Origin: PoT sp049331405
GTDB taxonomy: Bacteria > Planctomycetota > Planctomycetia > Isosphaerales > Isosphaeraceae
DNA: 64,000 bases
Reading direction: 5' to 3'
Assembly (NCBI RefSeq): GCF_049331405.1
Contig: NZ_CP186274.1
Span: 5,456,001 to 5,520,000 of the forward strand
Shown: in pieces, positions 44,054 through 52,374 of the stretch
How the letters are laid out: each line of letters begins with the position of its first letter
Numbering within the stretch: the stretch's first letter is position 1
Notes under the pieces: model-generated
Seen by the model: the letters and a program-made list of their open reading frames with translations, nothing else
The model's database searches: none
What the model was told of the DNA's origin: nothing
Made by a program: the position numbers and the translations under genes

Positions 44054-44595
44054 CATGCGCGTCGGTTGCGCTCGGCGGCGAGGTCCTCGAGCTCGACCAG
44101 GTCGAGCGCTAGGCGGAAGTCGCTGCGAGCGAAATGGCGAAGGTACCGACGTACCAGCTCGCGGATGAATGCCGCGTCTTTGAGATTCCAGATGGGATCG
44201 CCGAAACGCCAATGCCACCGGCCGACGAACTCATGAGCTTTGGACAGCGCATCCCATTCGACGGTAAGGCGTCGGTCGACCTCGACGGGTAGCGTGAACC
44301 CTGCCCCTCCCGAGAGTACGCGGAGCGTCGCGCGTTGCTTCCCCGGCGGTAGAGGTTCCTCGAGAGGCCTCATCGCGAAGCCGAAGCAAACGTTGCCGAT
44401 GGTAGCTTCACCGTGAATCCTGCCGTCGATGACGTCGTAATACTTGGATACGATGGCTCCAAGCGACATCGACGGGTATTCGCGCGCCCGATCGGCCCCG
44501 CAAAGCAAGAGGGTACCCAGAGGGATCGGGCACTCAACCCCTTGAATCGCGAGCTCGATGGCGTCCCCATCTCCGGCGGCGTATTCCCGCGTCAT
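44053..44595 (-). CDS. Phage protein, paralogue-like to the upstream gene
   Basis: 180 residues, soluble. The C-terminal part contains DPIW followed about nine residues later by F-x2-EL-x-RRY, the same pattern as in the 217-residue product of the next gene upstream, which suggests a shared domain. It overlaps that gene by 4 nt. Not recognised. Confidence 0.55.
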   Translation of the reverse strand: MTREYAAGDGDAIELAIQGVECPIPLGTLLLCGADRAREYPSMSLGAIVSKYYDVIDGRIHGEATIGNVCFGFAMRPLEEPLPPGKQRATLRVLSGGAGFTLPVEVDRRLTVEWDALSKAHEFVGRWHWRFGDPIWNLKDAAFIRELVRRYLRHFARSDFRLALDLVELEDLAAERNRRA

Positions 44596-45245
44596 AGGTC
44601 CCTAGGCCCTCGCCACCATCGGCCGACCTGGTCGAGCAACGCGGCGAGTTTGCCAGGTTCGGCGTAGTTCGTCGGCACGCGATCGGGCCAGTGAAAGGTT
44701 CGGTAATCCCGATAGTAGCGCACCCACCGGCGATTAATCTGGTCTACCCGGTACCGCCTCGCGAGCTCCCAGGCGAACCGCAGGCCCTCGCATTGCCAGA
44801 TCGGATCGACGCTCCGACCGTTGAAATCACGCTCCTCTCGATCGAGCATGAGGGTCGAGCGTTTGGCCAAGGCCTTCCAGTCGACGAAGCGACGTGCCTT
44901 GACCAGGACGTCATGGAAGGTACTCGCCTTGACGTTGCGGGCCCCGAGATAGCCCGGCAGGCGCGAGGACGGCCGGTGCTCTCGAATGACAAAGATCCTC
45001 GCGCGGATCCACCCTCGCGGCGTAGGCAGCTCTCGCGGCGTGAGGCGGTAGTGGACCGACTCATTCCCGATCTGCAACGTACCGTCATATCGAGTCCTCT
45101 CGATGATGCGGAACGGCTCATCGGAACCGAACGGAGTCGGTTCGGCATAGACGAAGGTCCGCTCGATCGCCTTGAGTTGGTCGACGGCAATGCGAGCCTT
45201 GACCCCTCTGATTTCGAGCCATGCGCTCGAGTGTCCCTCAAACAT
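44592..45245 (-). CDS. Phage protein of unknown function
   Basis: 217 residues from the ATG at 45245, which overlaps the upstream gene by 8 nt. Beta-rich first half (MFEGHSSAWLEIRGVKARIAV), then a helical half with VDPIWQ and WELARRY, shared in pattern with the 180-residue neighbour. Not recognised. Confidence 0.55.
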   Translation of the reverse strand: MFEGHSSAWLEIRGVKARIAVDQLKAIERTFVYAEPTPFGSDEPFRIIERTRYDGTLQIGNESVHYRLTPRELPTPRGWIRARIFVIREHRPSSRLPGYLGARNVKASTFHDVLVKARRFVDWKALAKRSTLMLDREERDFNGRSVDPIWQCEGLRFAWELARRYRVDQINRRWVRYYRDYRTFHWPDRVPTNYAEPGKLAALLDQVGRWWRGPRDL

Positions 45246-45603
45246 CGTTACCCCTCGAGTTGGCGGCGGCTTGATTGAAACAGAGTCGATCGACCTCATT
45301 GCAGACGCGAGAGCCGGGCTCGAGCCTCGCCTCGAATTCCCTCGCCAGGGCGATCGCGGCCCCGGCCGACAGGGTTCCGTCCTCGACCCTCAAGGCATGC
45401 TCGACGTTGCCGAGGCGGTCGAGGAGACGCACGCCGAGGACCTTGACCGAGAGCTCGGTAACGGTCCCCCCCTCGGCCGGATAGCAGCTCTCCGGCGGTC
45501 CCGATCGCCGGCCGGGATCGTACGGTTCGACCTCGCACTCGACCTCGAGCGCGAGCCATCGCCGGGCGACCGGATCCCAATGCTGGGCATTGAAAGTAAT
45601 CAC
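45238..45603 (-). CDS. Phage protein of unknown function
   Basis: 121 residues, beta-rich (WLALEVECEVEPYD; TVTELSVKVLGVRLLDRLG). It starts inside the end of the XRE gene (4-nt overlap). Member of the leftward operon that runs from the recombinase to 44053. Confidence 0.5.
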   Translation of the reverse strand: MITFNAQHWDPVARRWLALEVECEVEPYDPGRRSGPPESCYPAEGGTVTELSVKVLGVRLLDRLGNVEHALRVEDGTLSAGAAIALAREFEARLEPGSRVCNEVDRLCFNQAAANSRGNDV

Positions 45604-45848
45604 CGCGCCGATCGCCTCCGCGCGGCGGTGAGAGGTGCGACCCCGAGCGCCTCGGCGAGGCGGTCGGCGGTGTCGAGTTTCAGGTCACGAGTGCCGTTCA
45701 TGAAACGGCGGATGACTTCCTCGGCGACCTTGCTCGGTTGGGAGAGCGAGTAGGCGGTATGTCCGCTCTCGCGGATGATCTCGCGGAGCTGGTCTCCCAG
45801 CGTCACGCGCTCCTGAGAGGCCCGGTTAGGCCCTCGCGTTGCTTTCAT
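45600..45848 (-). CDS. XRE-family HTH regulator
   Basis: 82 residues with an HTH_3-type domain: LREIIRESGHTAYSLSQPSKVAEEVIRRFMNGTRDLKLDTADRLAEALGV in segments, closely like the short planctomycete XRE proteins. Located 3 nt after the recombinase gene. It may be the repressor acting on prophage operators such as the CGTATAC palindrome at 36291, but no binding evidence is available. Confidence 0.8.
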   Translation of the reverse strand: MKATRGPNRASQERVTLGDQLREIIRESGHTAYSLSQPSKVAEEVIRRFMNGTRDLKLDTADRLAEALGVAPLTAARRRSAR

Positions 45849-45851
45849 GGT

Positions 45852-46586
45852 TCATGCGACCTTCCAATTCAGGATCTTCCGGATTGCCTCGGCGCTCCAT
45901 TTGGTGAGCCCCTCTTTGGTTTTAATGCCGTTCTTCTCGAGGACCTCGGCGATCATCCGGAGCGAGGCCCCGTCTTCTCTTAGCGCCTTCATCGTGGCGA
46001 TCGCGGCTTGCTCCTCGACGTTCTCGACCAGGCGAGCGGCCCCGCCACGTTTGTTGACCGGCCCACCGATCTCGAGGTCATAGCCGTACCGGACGTTCCC
46101 GCAACGCTCATTGGCCCTGCGCTTGATCTTGAGTCCGTCCCTGGTGCGCTCCGAGATGGTCTCTCGCTCCCATTGAGCGATCGTGAAAATGATGTTCAAC
46201 ATCATCCGGCCGGTTGCGGTCGACGTGTCGACGTGGTCTTGGACCGAGTGGAGCTTGCATCCCCCCTTCTCGGAGAAGTAATCGTCGATGAGGCTCGACC
46301 AGTCTTTGAGCCGGCGTGTGAGCCGGTCGAGCTTGGCGATGAGCAGGCCCTCGGCCTGGCGGTTCCGCAGGACCTCGAGCGCCTTGGCGATCCCCGGCCG
46401 CTTGAGCGTCTTCGCCGAGGCCCCCTCGTCGGCGATGATGTCGATGAGGTTGAGCTCGTGCAGATCGGCGTATTTGCGGACCTTGGACTCCTGGTCGAGC
46501 AGGGAGAACCCCCCTCGCGCCTGTTCTTCGGTCGATACGCGGATGTAGCCGATCGCTCGAGGCATCCCGACAAGTGTCATCGTCAT
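45852..46586 (-). CDS. Serine site-specific recombinase (resolvase/invertase family)
   Basis: 244 residues. Resolvase catalytic domain with nucleophile Ser in YIRVSTEEQ (residue 18), the Arg-bearing LIAKLDRLTRRL, and long E helix region RMMLNIIFTIAQWERETISERTRDGL. The C-terminal 70 residues resemble the beginning of the Recombinase domain of large serine integrases, but the protein is far shorter than those (450 or more). It is the only recombinase seen in the prophage, so it is the candidate integrase/excisionase, or an invertase/resolvase. Confidence 0.82.
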   Translation of the reverse strand: MTMTLVGMPRAIGYIRVSTEEQARGGFSLLDQESKVRKYADLHELNLIDIIADEGASAKTLKRPGIAKALEVLRNRQAEGLLIAKLDRLTRRLKDWSSLIDDYFSEKGGCKLHSVQDHVDTSTATGRMMLNIIFTIAQWERETISERTRDGLKIKRRANERCGNVRYGYDLEIGGPVNKRGGAARLVENVEEQAAIATMKALREDGASLRMIAEVLEKNGIKTKEGLTKWSAEAIRKILNWKVA

Positions 46587-46635
46587 CGTCTCATCCCTAT
46601 GGGGACCTTGCGAAACGAATAATTACCCGCCGATC

Positions 46636-46727
46636 GGTGGGCCACCGAAGGGTGGGTAAACCCCTCCGGACGGTGGGCACTTGAACACCTCGAGAACGAT
46701 CTTGTCAACCGGCGTTCGTCGGTTGAC
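46636..46727. promoter_or_regulatory. Repeats upstream of the recombinase gene
   Basis: GGTGGG occurs at 46636, 46651 and 46672. Separately, GTCAACCG-N8-CGGTTGAC at 46704-46727 is a perfect 8-bp inverted repeat. The region lies between the recombinase start and the end of the 159-residue gene, so these may be recombinase or repressor binding sites. Confidence 0.45.
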
Positions 46728-46761
46728 GGATTTAAGGGGGTCCGAAGGCCTTAAGAGAGGC

Positions 46762-47241
46762 TCAACCGGCCCGCCTCCGACGCCGCTTCGTCCGGGCAAG
46801 GCGTGAGTCGATCTTTATGGGAAACTTGCCGAACAGCAGTATCCTCTCCCCGGTCGACTCGTCGCAGAGGTACCCCTCGGGATCGGCCGGCGCGATCAGG
46901 GCATCGGGGTTGGAGATGGAGAGCGAGCGCCAGGACGCCGGCACCCGCAGGGGTCGGAGCTGTTTCCCGATCGGCTCCCATCGGCATGTGAAACCTTTCT
47001 CGCTCGCGGGTTCGACATGCTCGACCAGCTCGACGCCGATGACCTTGGCGGCGAACGGCGTGAGCGTCCAGACATTGCCGTTGGCGGTCTTCCAACGGCA
47101 AAGTATCCCCATGTTCTCGAGGGTTCCGAGAGTCTCTAGATTGACTCCGGAGTGGAGCAAGGCGGATTTACGGGCGCATGGCTGACGTCCCTCCAATACG
47201 AGGTTGATCGCGATCCAGTGCTCTGAAGAGAGCGCGAGCAT
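46762..47241 (-). CDS. Phage protein with possible winged-helix start
   Basis: 159 residues from the ATG at 47241 (GGGGAG upstream). The first 60 residues (SALLHSGVNLETLGTLENMGILCRWKTANGNVWTLTPFAA) resemble a winged HTH, ending in a strongly basic tail (RTKRRRRRAG). Leftmost-reading first gene before the recombinase, divergent from the late block. Possibly a transcription regulator at the early/late switch. Confidence 0.55.
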   Translation of the reverse strand: MLALSSEHWIAINLVLEGRQPCARKSALLHSGVNLETLGTLENMGILCRWKTANGNVWTLTPFAAKVIGVELVEHVEPASEKGFTCRWEPIGKQLRPLRVPASWRSLSISNPDALIAPADPEGYLCDESTGERILLFGKFPIKIDSRLARTKRRRRRAG

Positions 47242-47581
47242 GAGCGTTCTCCCCAAGGTAAGGAGACTGTTTATGCGTGGCGTAACGGGATCGCGGCTTC
47301 GCGGTAGGAACGGCTTCGTTCGAGACTTCTAAGATAGTGAATCCGAGAGAGACGATGCAATATCGTATCGGAGCACGTTGAATTGATTGGACAATCGGGC
47401 CCGCTCGGGCCATTGAATTTGCATCAATAGCAAGTCTGAATGTAGACTAGCTTTAGGGAGCGTCGGCCGAGGTAGGGAAGCCCGAAAAGGCTCGATTTTT
47501 CCGGACACTTGGGCCCCTCCTAGTAGAGGCACTCAACGGCGAGTGGCTCGCATCCGGGAAGTACCGGGCAGAGGGTTAGGG
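47242..47581. promoter_or_regulatory. Divergent early/late control region of the prophage
   Basis: Holds promoters for the leftward recombinase operon and the rightward late block. Inverted repeat GGCCCG-CT-CGGGCC flanked by CAAT/ATTG at about 47392-47415. Candidate rightward promoter TTGCAT (47419-47424), 18-nt spacer, TAGACT (47443-47448). AT-rich compared with the flanks. Confidence 0.45.
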
Positions 47582-47842
47582 ATGATTGCGACGCAGGCAG
47601 TTGAGACGCTGGCGCCTCGATCGACGAAGCGCGGCCGACCCCGATCGGCTTCTATCCGGGCCCACCGCAAGAATCACATCAAGCTCGCCGGCCTCATGCT
47701 CCTGACCGATTTCTCGGTCAATAGGATCGCGGCCCTGTTCGGGATCTCCCGCTCGACGGCCTATGTATGGTTCGACCTTGGCATCAGCTATGACGACCCC
47801 GAGTCCGTCGAGCTCCGGCGGATCTTCGACAACTCCAACTGA
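47582..47842 (+). CDS. HTH protein at the start of the late block
   Basis: 86 residues from the ATG at 47582; a GTG 13 codons upstream (47543) is an alternative. Basic N-terminus, then a clear HTH: LLTDFSVNRIAALFGISRSTAYVWFDLGI. Such short HTH proteins precede late operons and may activate them. Not assignable to a named regulator. Confidence 0.6.
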   Translation: MIATQAVETLAPRSTKRGRPRSASIRAHRKNHIKLAGLMLLTDFSVNRIAALFGISRSTAYVWFDLGISYDDPESVELRRIFDNSN

Positions 47843-47849
47843 TTCCTTG

Positions 47850-47954
47850 ATGCCTCTCCGAATGCACGTCCTCGACGCGATCCGGCTCACGGGCCCGATC
47901 GTCGTCGTCGTCTCGCTCGCCTTGGGCGCCTACTGGCTCACCCTCGTCCCATGA
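47850..47954 (+). CDS. Very small membrane protein
   Basis: 34 residues, too short for most gene finders. MPLRMHVLDAIRL followed by a single membrane helix (TGPIVVVVSLALGAYWLTLV). ATGA overlap with the next gene. Could be a lysis-timing or holin-related peptide; uncertain. Confidence 0.4.
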   Translation: MPLRMHVLDAIRLTGPIVVVVSLALGAYWLTLVP

Positions 47955-48244
47955 ATTCCCCCTTGTCGGTCCTCTCGAGGCTCGTCCAGGCGACGGGGCT
48001 CGAGGCCTTTCTACTCTGGCTCCTCCGGGCCGTCTTCCGCCCGCCCGTACCCGACACTCCGACGCTACCCTACGGCATGCGCCACGTACCGGGCGTCGAG
48101 TCGGCTCTCGCGGCGGCGGCGGTCGCGCTCGTCGAGTTCGGATTCTGGTCGGGCGTCTTCCAAGGGTTCCTCGCCGGAGTGTTATGCACGCTGCTCGTGC
48201 GTCACTTCATCGTTCACCGATCCGGCCAGCAATCCAACACATGA
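47951..48244 (+). CDS. Small membrane protein (holin-like)
   Basis: 97 residues with hydrophobic segments at about 17-30 and 52-86 (ALAAAAVALVEFGFWSGVFQGFLAGVLCTLLV), and a positively charged tail. Size and topology resemble holins, but it may be a membrane partner of the exported protease encoded next. Overlaps both neighbours by 4 nt. Confidence 0.5.
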   Translation: MNSPLSVLSRLVQATGLEAFLLWLLRAVFRPPVPDTPTLPYGMRHVPGVESALAAAAVALVEFGFWSGVFQGFLAGVLCTLLVRHFIVHRSGQQSNT

Positions 48245-49023
48245 AGTTTCTCCGATTCAGCATCGCGCTCGCGGTGCTACTCCAACCTACCCTCGCACTC
48301 GCGCAGGGTTCCCCAGACAATCGCGGCGAGATCGCGTTGCCGTCGCCGACCTATCGCGGCGAGACGGCTAGCGCCCCGATCCCCAAAGAGTTCCACGTCC
48401 ACAACGAAGGCGGTAGCGACGGAGCCGGCTTATGCGTCATCTCCTCGATCCTCTGCAACGGGAGGTATCAGGGAGTCCCGAATCTGGGGGTCATCGACCC
48501 GAGTATCCCCATCGGCCAGGGTGGCAAAGATTCGCCCCTCTGGCGGTCGGCCAAGGCAGCCCCGGGCGGCTACAGCCCAGACAAGCTCGAGCGTCTGCTC
48601 GATCGAGTCTTGCCCGATGAGAAATGGGCGTCCTACGTCGGGACAGATACCGACGTGCTCGACCGACTGAGTCGGGCCGGGTACGCGATCGGCGCCACCA
48701 TGAACACGGGCGCCTTGTATCAGTATCAGCCGATCCATCACATGATCTCGCTCGTCCACTACCGCAAGGGCGGCATGGCGTGCGTCGTCGATAACAACGA
48801 CCCGGGCAAGTATCACTGGATGCCGGCCTCGGAGTTCGATCGGCGATGGATCGACGGCGGCATCGGATGGGCGTTCATCTGGACCCGCAAGCCGGAGCCG
48901 AACCCGCTCGCCATCCCCCCGCAGGTGATCGCGTTGACGGTCCTCCTGGGCCTCGGCCTTCGTCGGGCGAGGCTCGAATTCTTCAGCTTTGATTCTGATT
49001 ACCACCCAGAGGAATGGCGATGA
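48241..49023 (+). CDS. Exported C39-like cysteine peptidase
   Basis: 260 residues. Signal peptide MKFLRFSIALAVLLQPTLALAQ. Putative catalytic Cys in SDGAGLCVISSIL; His in HHMISLVHYRKG; Asp in DNNDPGKY, with the following WMPASEFDRRW typical of C39-like folds (H...V-D-DP...S-EF). A membrane segment near the C-terminus (PQVIALTVLLGLGL). It could process envelope proteins or serve in lysis or superinfection control. Family call is by motif pattern only. Confidence 0.55.
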   Translation: MKFLRFSIALAVLLQPTLALAQGSPDNRGEIALPSPTYRGETASAPIPKEFHVHNEGGSDGAGLCVISSILCNGRYQGVPNLGVIDPSIPIGQGGKDSPLWRSAKAAPGGYSPDKLERLLDRVLPDEKWASYVGTDTDVLDRLSRAGYAIGATMNTGALYQYQPIHHMISLVHYRKGGMACVVDNNDPGKYHWMPASEFDRRWIDGGIGWAFIWTRKPEPNPLAIPPQVIALTVLLGLGLRRARLEFFSFDSDYHPEEWR

Positions 49024-49052
49024 GAATCGAACCCATCCCCGGAGGTCCAACC

Positions 49053-49262
49053 ATGAAGATCGACGTCGTCCCAGCGCTCGCGTTCATCGCCCTCATCGTG
49101 GCCACGTTCGCACTCCGAACCGCCATGTTCATCGCGCCCCGGCCGGAGGCCCTACCGCCTACCGTCACGGGGCGCAACATCACCGTTTCCTGTCCCTATT
49201 GCAGCAATCGTTTCGTCGTCTCGACGGTCGAGACGGGGGCGGTTGGAAAGGTCCAGAAATGA
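49053..49262 (+). CDS. Small membrane protein with zinc-ribbon knuckle
   Basis: 69 residues. GGAGG 7 nt before the ATG at 49053 decides the start. One transmembrane helix (VVPALAFIALIVATFALRTAM), then CPYC near residue 47, only one Cys pair. ATGA overlap with the next gene. Confidence 0.55.
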   Translation: MKIDVVPALAFIALIVATFALRTAMFIAPRPEALPPTVTGRNITVSCPYCSNRFVVSTVETGAVGKVQK

Positions 49263-49711
49263 CATATGCGTTGCTGGTCGCGCTTGCGACCCTCGGCCAA
49301 GTCGGCGGCCAGCCCCGCTATGAACCTGGCCGTCTCTATCAGGCCCCCAACGGCGTGTACCTCCTGGCGGACGCCGGCGGGACCGTCTACAGCTCCCCGG
49401 ACCAGGTTTGGCTAAGGCAGTACGTCGCCCAGATGAACGCCAATCGACGGCCCCAAGCCCCGGCGGATAAGACCCCAAACTACGGCATCGACATGGGCAG
49501 CCTGAAGGCGACGGCCCCGGAGTCGATGAGGACGAACGACCAGGACTTCGGGGATTCGTTCTACGGTTCGAAGCAACATGGGGAGCAGGTCCCGCTACCG
49601 GAGAAGGGTCCGCCCGCAGCCAAGAGGGATTGGATCCAATACGGCCTACTCGCGGTGATCGTGGCATTGATTGTGTTCTATCAGCATCCGCGAAAGGCTT
49701 CGGATCAATGA
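49259..49711 (+). CDS. Exported/membrane protein of the late cassette
   Basis: 150 residues. N-terminal short hydrophobic segment (YALLVALATLGQVGG) that may be a signal peptide, a soluble part with YQAPNGVYLLADAGGTVYSS, and a C-terminal transmembrane helix (WIQYGLLAVIVALIVFY). Overlaps both neighbours. Not recognised. Confidence 0.55.
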   Translation: MTYALLVALATLGQVGGQPRYEPGRLYQAPNGVYLLADAGGTVYSSPDQVWLRQYVAQMNANRRPQAPADKTPNYGIDMGSLKATAPESMRTNDQDFGDSFYGSKQHGEQVPLPEKGPPAAKRDWIQYGLLAVIVALIVFYQHPRKASDQ

Positions 49712-50064
49712 TCCCCGACGAGTACCTCTATCCGGCGATCGTCCTCGCCATCGCCTGGCTCGCATTCCCGCAATTCAGGGCCTGGGTCGGCCGACTCTTC
49801 ACCGGCCCGGCCCCGAAGGTAAACAGCTCGTCGGCAACCGCATCGCCGACGCTCGCAAGCGTCGATGACAAGACCCTCGCGATCGCGTATGCCGTCCGGC
49901 AACGCGAGATCGCCGAACAGGTCCATCTCGCGACGGTTGCCGACGAGCTCCAAGTTCACGCGCAGGCCCGATTGACCCCGATCCCGGCGGCGATCGCCAC
50001 GGCGCCCACACCGCATCCGGCGGCGGTCCTCAAGCCGGCGGAATCGCCGGCCCCAAAACCGTGA
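49708..50064 (+). CDS. Membrane-anchored protein with Pro/Ala-rich tail
   Basis: 118 residues. N-terminal anchor helix (YPAIVLAIAWLAFPQF), helical middle (LAIAYAVRQREIAEQVHLATVADELQVHA), and a Pro/Ala-rich end. Overlaps the upstream gene by 4 nt. Not recognised. Confidence 0.5.
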   Translation: MIPDEYLYPAIVLAIAWLAFPQFRAWVGRLFTGPAPKVNSSSATASPTLASVDDKTLAIAYAVRQREIAEQVHLATVADELQVHAQARLTPIPAAIATAPTPHPAAVLKPAESPAPKP

Positions 50065-50128
50065 AGCGGACCTCGTCACTGGGTCCGCGCTTCATTTACT
50101 GGCCCGGTCATCACTCTTAGGATTCTTG

Positions 50129-50590
50129 ATGCGTTATAAGTTGAGTGCCGCTACGTTTGCCTTCACCCTCGCCGCAGCCGATGCGGCCCTCGCCAAGCTC
50201 GATGCGGCCCCGGCCGAGAAGCTCGATATCGACGTCGAGGCGGTAGGTATCAGCGGCTCCGTCCTCTCGGTCCACATCCCCCCGTACGACCTCGAGGGCT
50301 ATCACAAGCTCGCCGAGCTCCGGGCGTACCTGTACCCCGAGACGGACGCGCCCCCGACCGATGCCGATGGCTTCATCAACTCCGAGCTCCCGGTGAGCGC
50401 GGTCGACGTCTCGGCCATCCAGTGCGGCGGAACCGTCCCGATCGTCCTCCCCACGGTCGACGGGAACCGGCCTTACAACGGCCAGATCATCCTCGGCTTC
50501 GAGGACTCGGAACCCACCGAGCCGACCGGCTCGGAACCCACCGAAACACCCGAGGCGACCGCCCCGGGACCCCTCGAGCCGACCGTCTAA
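50129..50590 (+). CDS. Hypothetical late phage protein
   Basis: 153 residues. Beta-rich domain (VEAVGISGSVLSVHIPPYDLEGY; GGTVPIVLPTVDG) and a C-terminal tail with three Glu-Pro-Thr repeats (EPTEPTGSEPTETPEATAPG). A TTG directly before the ATG could also start it. Possible structural or decoration protein; no homologue recognised. Confidence 0.5.
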   Translation: MRYKLSAATFAFTLAAADAALAKLDAAPAEKLDIDVEAVGISGSVLSVHIPPYDLEGYHKLAELRAYLYPETDAPPTDADGFINSELPVSAVDVSAIQCGGTVPIVLPTVDGNRPYNGQIILGFEDSEPTEPTGSEPTETPEATAPGPLEPTV

Positions 50591-50615
50591 GCTAGGCTCC
50601 GCAGCACGTCCCACG

Positions 50616-50643
50616 GGCTACCCGGCTTGACGGCCGGGTAGCC
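50616..50643 (+). terminator. Hairpin, probable terminator
   Basis: GGCTACCCGGC pairs with GCCGGGTAGCC around a 6-nt loop (11-bp stem). A pyrimidine-rich TCACATCCTTGTTTT follows. It separates the membrane cassette from the packaging genes. Confidence 0.55.
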
Positions 50644-50651
50644 TCACATCC

Positions 50652-50957
50652 TTGTTTTCGACCCCACACCAAGGCCTTTGGAATCGCGTTTTGGATCGCT
50701 TGAAGAGTTGGTTTGCCAAGGCTCGCTCGCACTACCAGGCGAACGCCTCCCGTTACCTCGACCTCGCGTCTGAGATCGTCACGTTTGCCATCGGCCTCGC
50801 TCTCATCCACTACCACCATCAGACCGCAGGCCTGATCTTCTGCGCCCTCGCGATGTTCTCGCTACTGAGACACGAGGTCTATCTCACGTTCCACGTAAGC
50901 GGCCAGATCGGGGAGAACCCTTACCCCTCGGCCGACGACGATGCCCACCAGGCCTAA
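50652..50957 (+). CDS. Membrane protein before the packaging genes
   Basis: 101 residues with a TTG start at 50652 (a TTG at 50691 is also possible). Amphipathic N-terminus and two membrane segments (EIVTFAIGLALIHY; TAGLIFCALAMFSLL). Could be a holin. Its end overlaps the HNH gene by 17 nt. Confidence 0.45.
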   Translation: MFSTPHQGLWNRVLDRLKSWFAKARSHYQANASRYLDLASEIVTFAIGLALIHYHHQTAGLIFCALAMFSLLRHEVYLTFHVSGQIGENPYPSADDDAHQA

Positions 50958-51273
50958 GACCTATCGGCCCCCAGGCGCCTCCCTCGCGGCGAGTTCGGCC
51001 CCGACGAAACATTCGACGTACAACCGGACTCGCCGCGATACCACCTTGCTCAAGCTCTACGGTACTGAGCGATGGAAGAAATTCCGCGCGATGATCCGTA
51101 CGGCACGAGTGTTGTGCGAGCGGTGCAATCTCCTCGGCCTGGTCGTGCCAGGGCGCGACGTTCACCACAAGATCGACCCTCGAGATGACATCGATAAGGC
51201 CTTCGATCCCTCGAATGTCGAGCTCCTGTGCAAGTCTTGTCACTCGAAAGAAACGGCCTCAAAACACAAGTAG
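50941..51273 (+). CDS. HNH endonuclease
   Basis: 110 residues with the HNH core: zinc Cys in CERC and CKSC, catalytic His in VHHKIDPRDD, Asn in FDPSNVELLCKSCHSKE. Phage HNH proteins next to terminase assist packaging with TerL (HK97 gp74-type). Position right before TerS and TerL supports that role. Confidence 0.82.
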   Translation: MPTRPKTYRPPGASLAASSAPTKHSTYNRTRRDTTLLKLYGTERWKKFRAMIRTARVLCERCNLLGLVVPGRDVHHKIDPRDDIDKAFDPSNVELLCKSCHSKETASKHK

Positions 51274-51439
51274 TGGAGCTCCGAGAGGCCTTCCAAGGCC
51301 TCGTAGAAGGGCTCCGAAAAGGCCCCCATGACGGGGGGGGATGCGAGGGCAAAAGGCCCTCGCATCCCCAACGACCGTTCAGCTTCGCGCGTTTTCTGAC
51401 GAAATTCCGAAACGAAAATTGCAGGGTAAACATACGTAA

Positions 51440-51913
51440 ATGGCAGCCAGAGGACGCAAGGCCCAGCCTGACGCGAAGAAGGCGGCGGACGGCGTGCGGC
51501 TCGACCGGATCAACACGGAGGCCCCCGACGAAGCCCCAGGCGAGCCTGTGCGGCCCCCGTACCTCGACGACATGGGTAAAGCCGCTTGGGAGGACATGCT
51601 CGAGGAGCTCCGCGCCCTCGGCAGCCTCCGCAAGAGCGACGGCCCGATCATCGGCCTTTACGCCTCGACCTTCAGTCGATTCATCGAAGCCGAGGACGAC
51701 ATTCGCGCGAACGGCCTCACGACGTTCACCGACAAGGGTACCGCCAAGGCTAACCCTTCGGTGGCCATCGCTCGCCAGAGCGTTGCCCAACTCGCCACCC
51801 TACTGGCCGAGCTCGGCCTCACACCCTCGAGCCGTTCCCGCCTCAAGCTCGGCACTCAGAAGAAGAGCCGACTCGCCAAGTTCCTCGAGCCCCCGAAAGC
51901 CAAACCTCAGTGA
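51440..51913 (+). CDS. Phage terminase small subunit, P27 family
   Basis: 157 residues. Basic N-terminus, central helices (MGKAAWEDMLEELRALGSL ... SDGPIIGLYASTFSRFIEAE) and the family's closing motif LAELGLTPSSRSRL. It recognises phage DNA for packaging. It is preceded by the HNH gene and followed by two small genes before TerL. Confidence 0.82.
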   Translation: MAARGRKAQPDAKKAADGVRLDRINTEAPDEAPGEPVRPPYLDDMGKAAWEDMLEELRALGSLRKSDGPIIGLYASTFSRFIEAEDDIRANGLTTFTDKGTAKANPSVAIARQSVAQLATLLAELGLTPSSRSRLKLGTQKKSRLAKFLEPPKAKPQ

Positions 51914-52374
51914 GCCACTGGTGCACTTTAGGATTCCGGTCGAGAGGCATTGCCTCTCGCTCCGGTCGCGACCGTTTTAAGGCCGCTGTCGTGTTCCGGC
52001 CGAAGTGGCGACTCCGCGAGCGGATCGCGGCGACTCTCATCGTCTTCGCGTCGTGGATCCTCGACGAACAGGTCGTGCTCGAGCCAATCGACCCGCTCGA
52101 GGCCGGCGAGGTCCCCGGCCCGGCCGAGGGGCACGACCAGGAAGGCCCCCATTGGGCCCCCGGGCTCGTCCTGCGCGTCGTCAGTGCAAACGGCCGCACC
52201 CGCGTCATGGACGCGTCTACGGGCCGCAGGCTTCGTGCGACGGCCGCTTACTTCGAGCACACCGAACCCGGTGAGCGCCCCAAGTTCACTTTCACCACCT
52301 TCGACGCCGAGCTCGAGGCCGAGGTACGGCCGGAGCTCCCCGACGAACCCGCCGAGGACCTCCCCAGCGAATGA
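51910..52374 (+). CDS. Hypothetical late phage protein
   Basis: 154 residues with a GTG start overlapping the TerS stop (GTGA). Basic N-terminus, a hydrophobic stretch (RIAATLIVFASWILDEQVVLE), a beta-rich middle and acidic C-terminus. Inserted between TerS and TerL. Not recognised. Confidence 0.5.
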   Translation: MSHWCTLGFRSRGIASRSGRDRFKAAVVFRPKWRLRERIAATLIVFASWILDEQVVLEPIDPLEAGEVPGPAEGHDQEGPHWAPGLVLRVVSANGRTRVMDASTGRRLRATAAYFEHTEPGERPKFTFTTFDAELEAEVRPELPDEPAEDLPSE

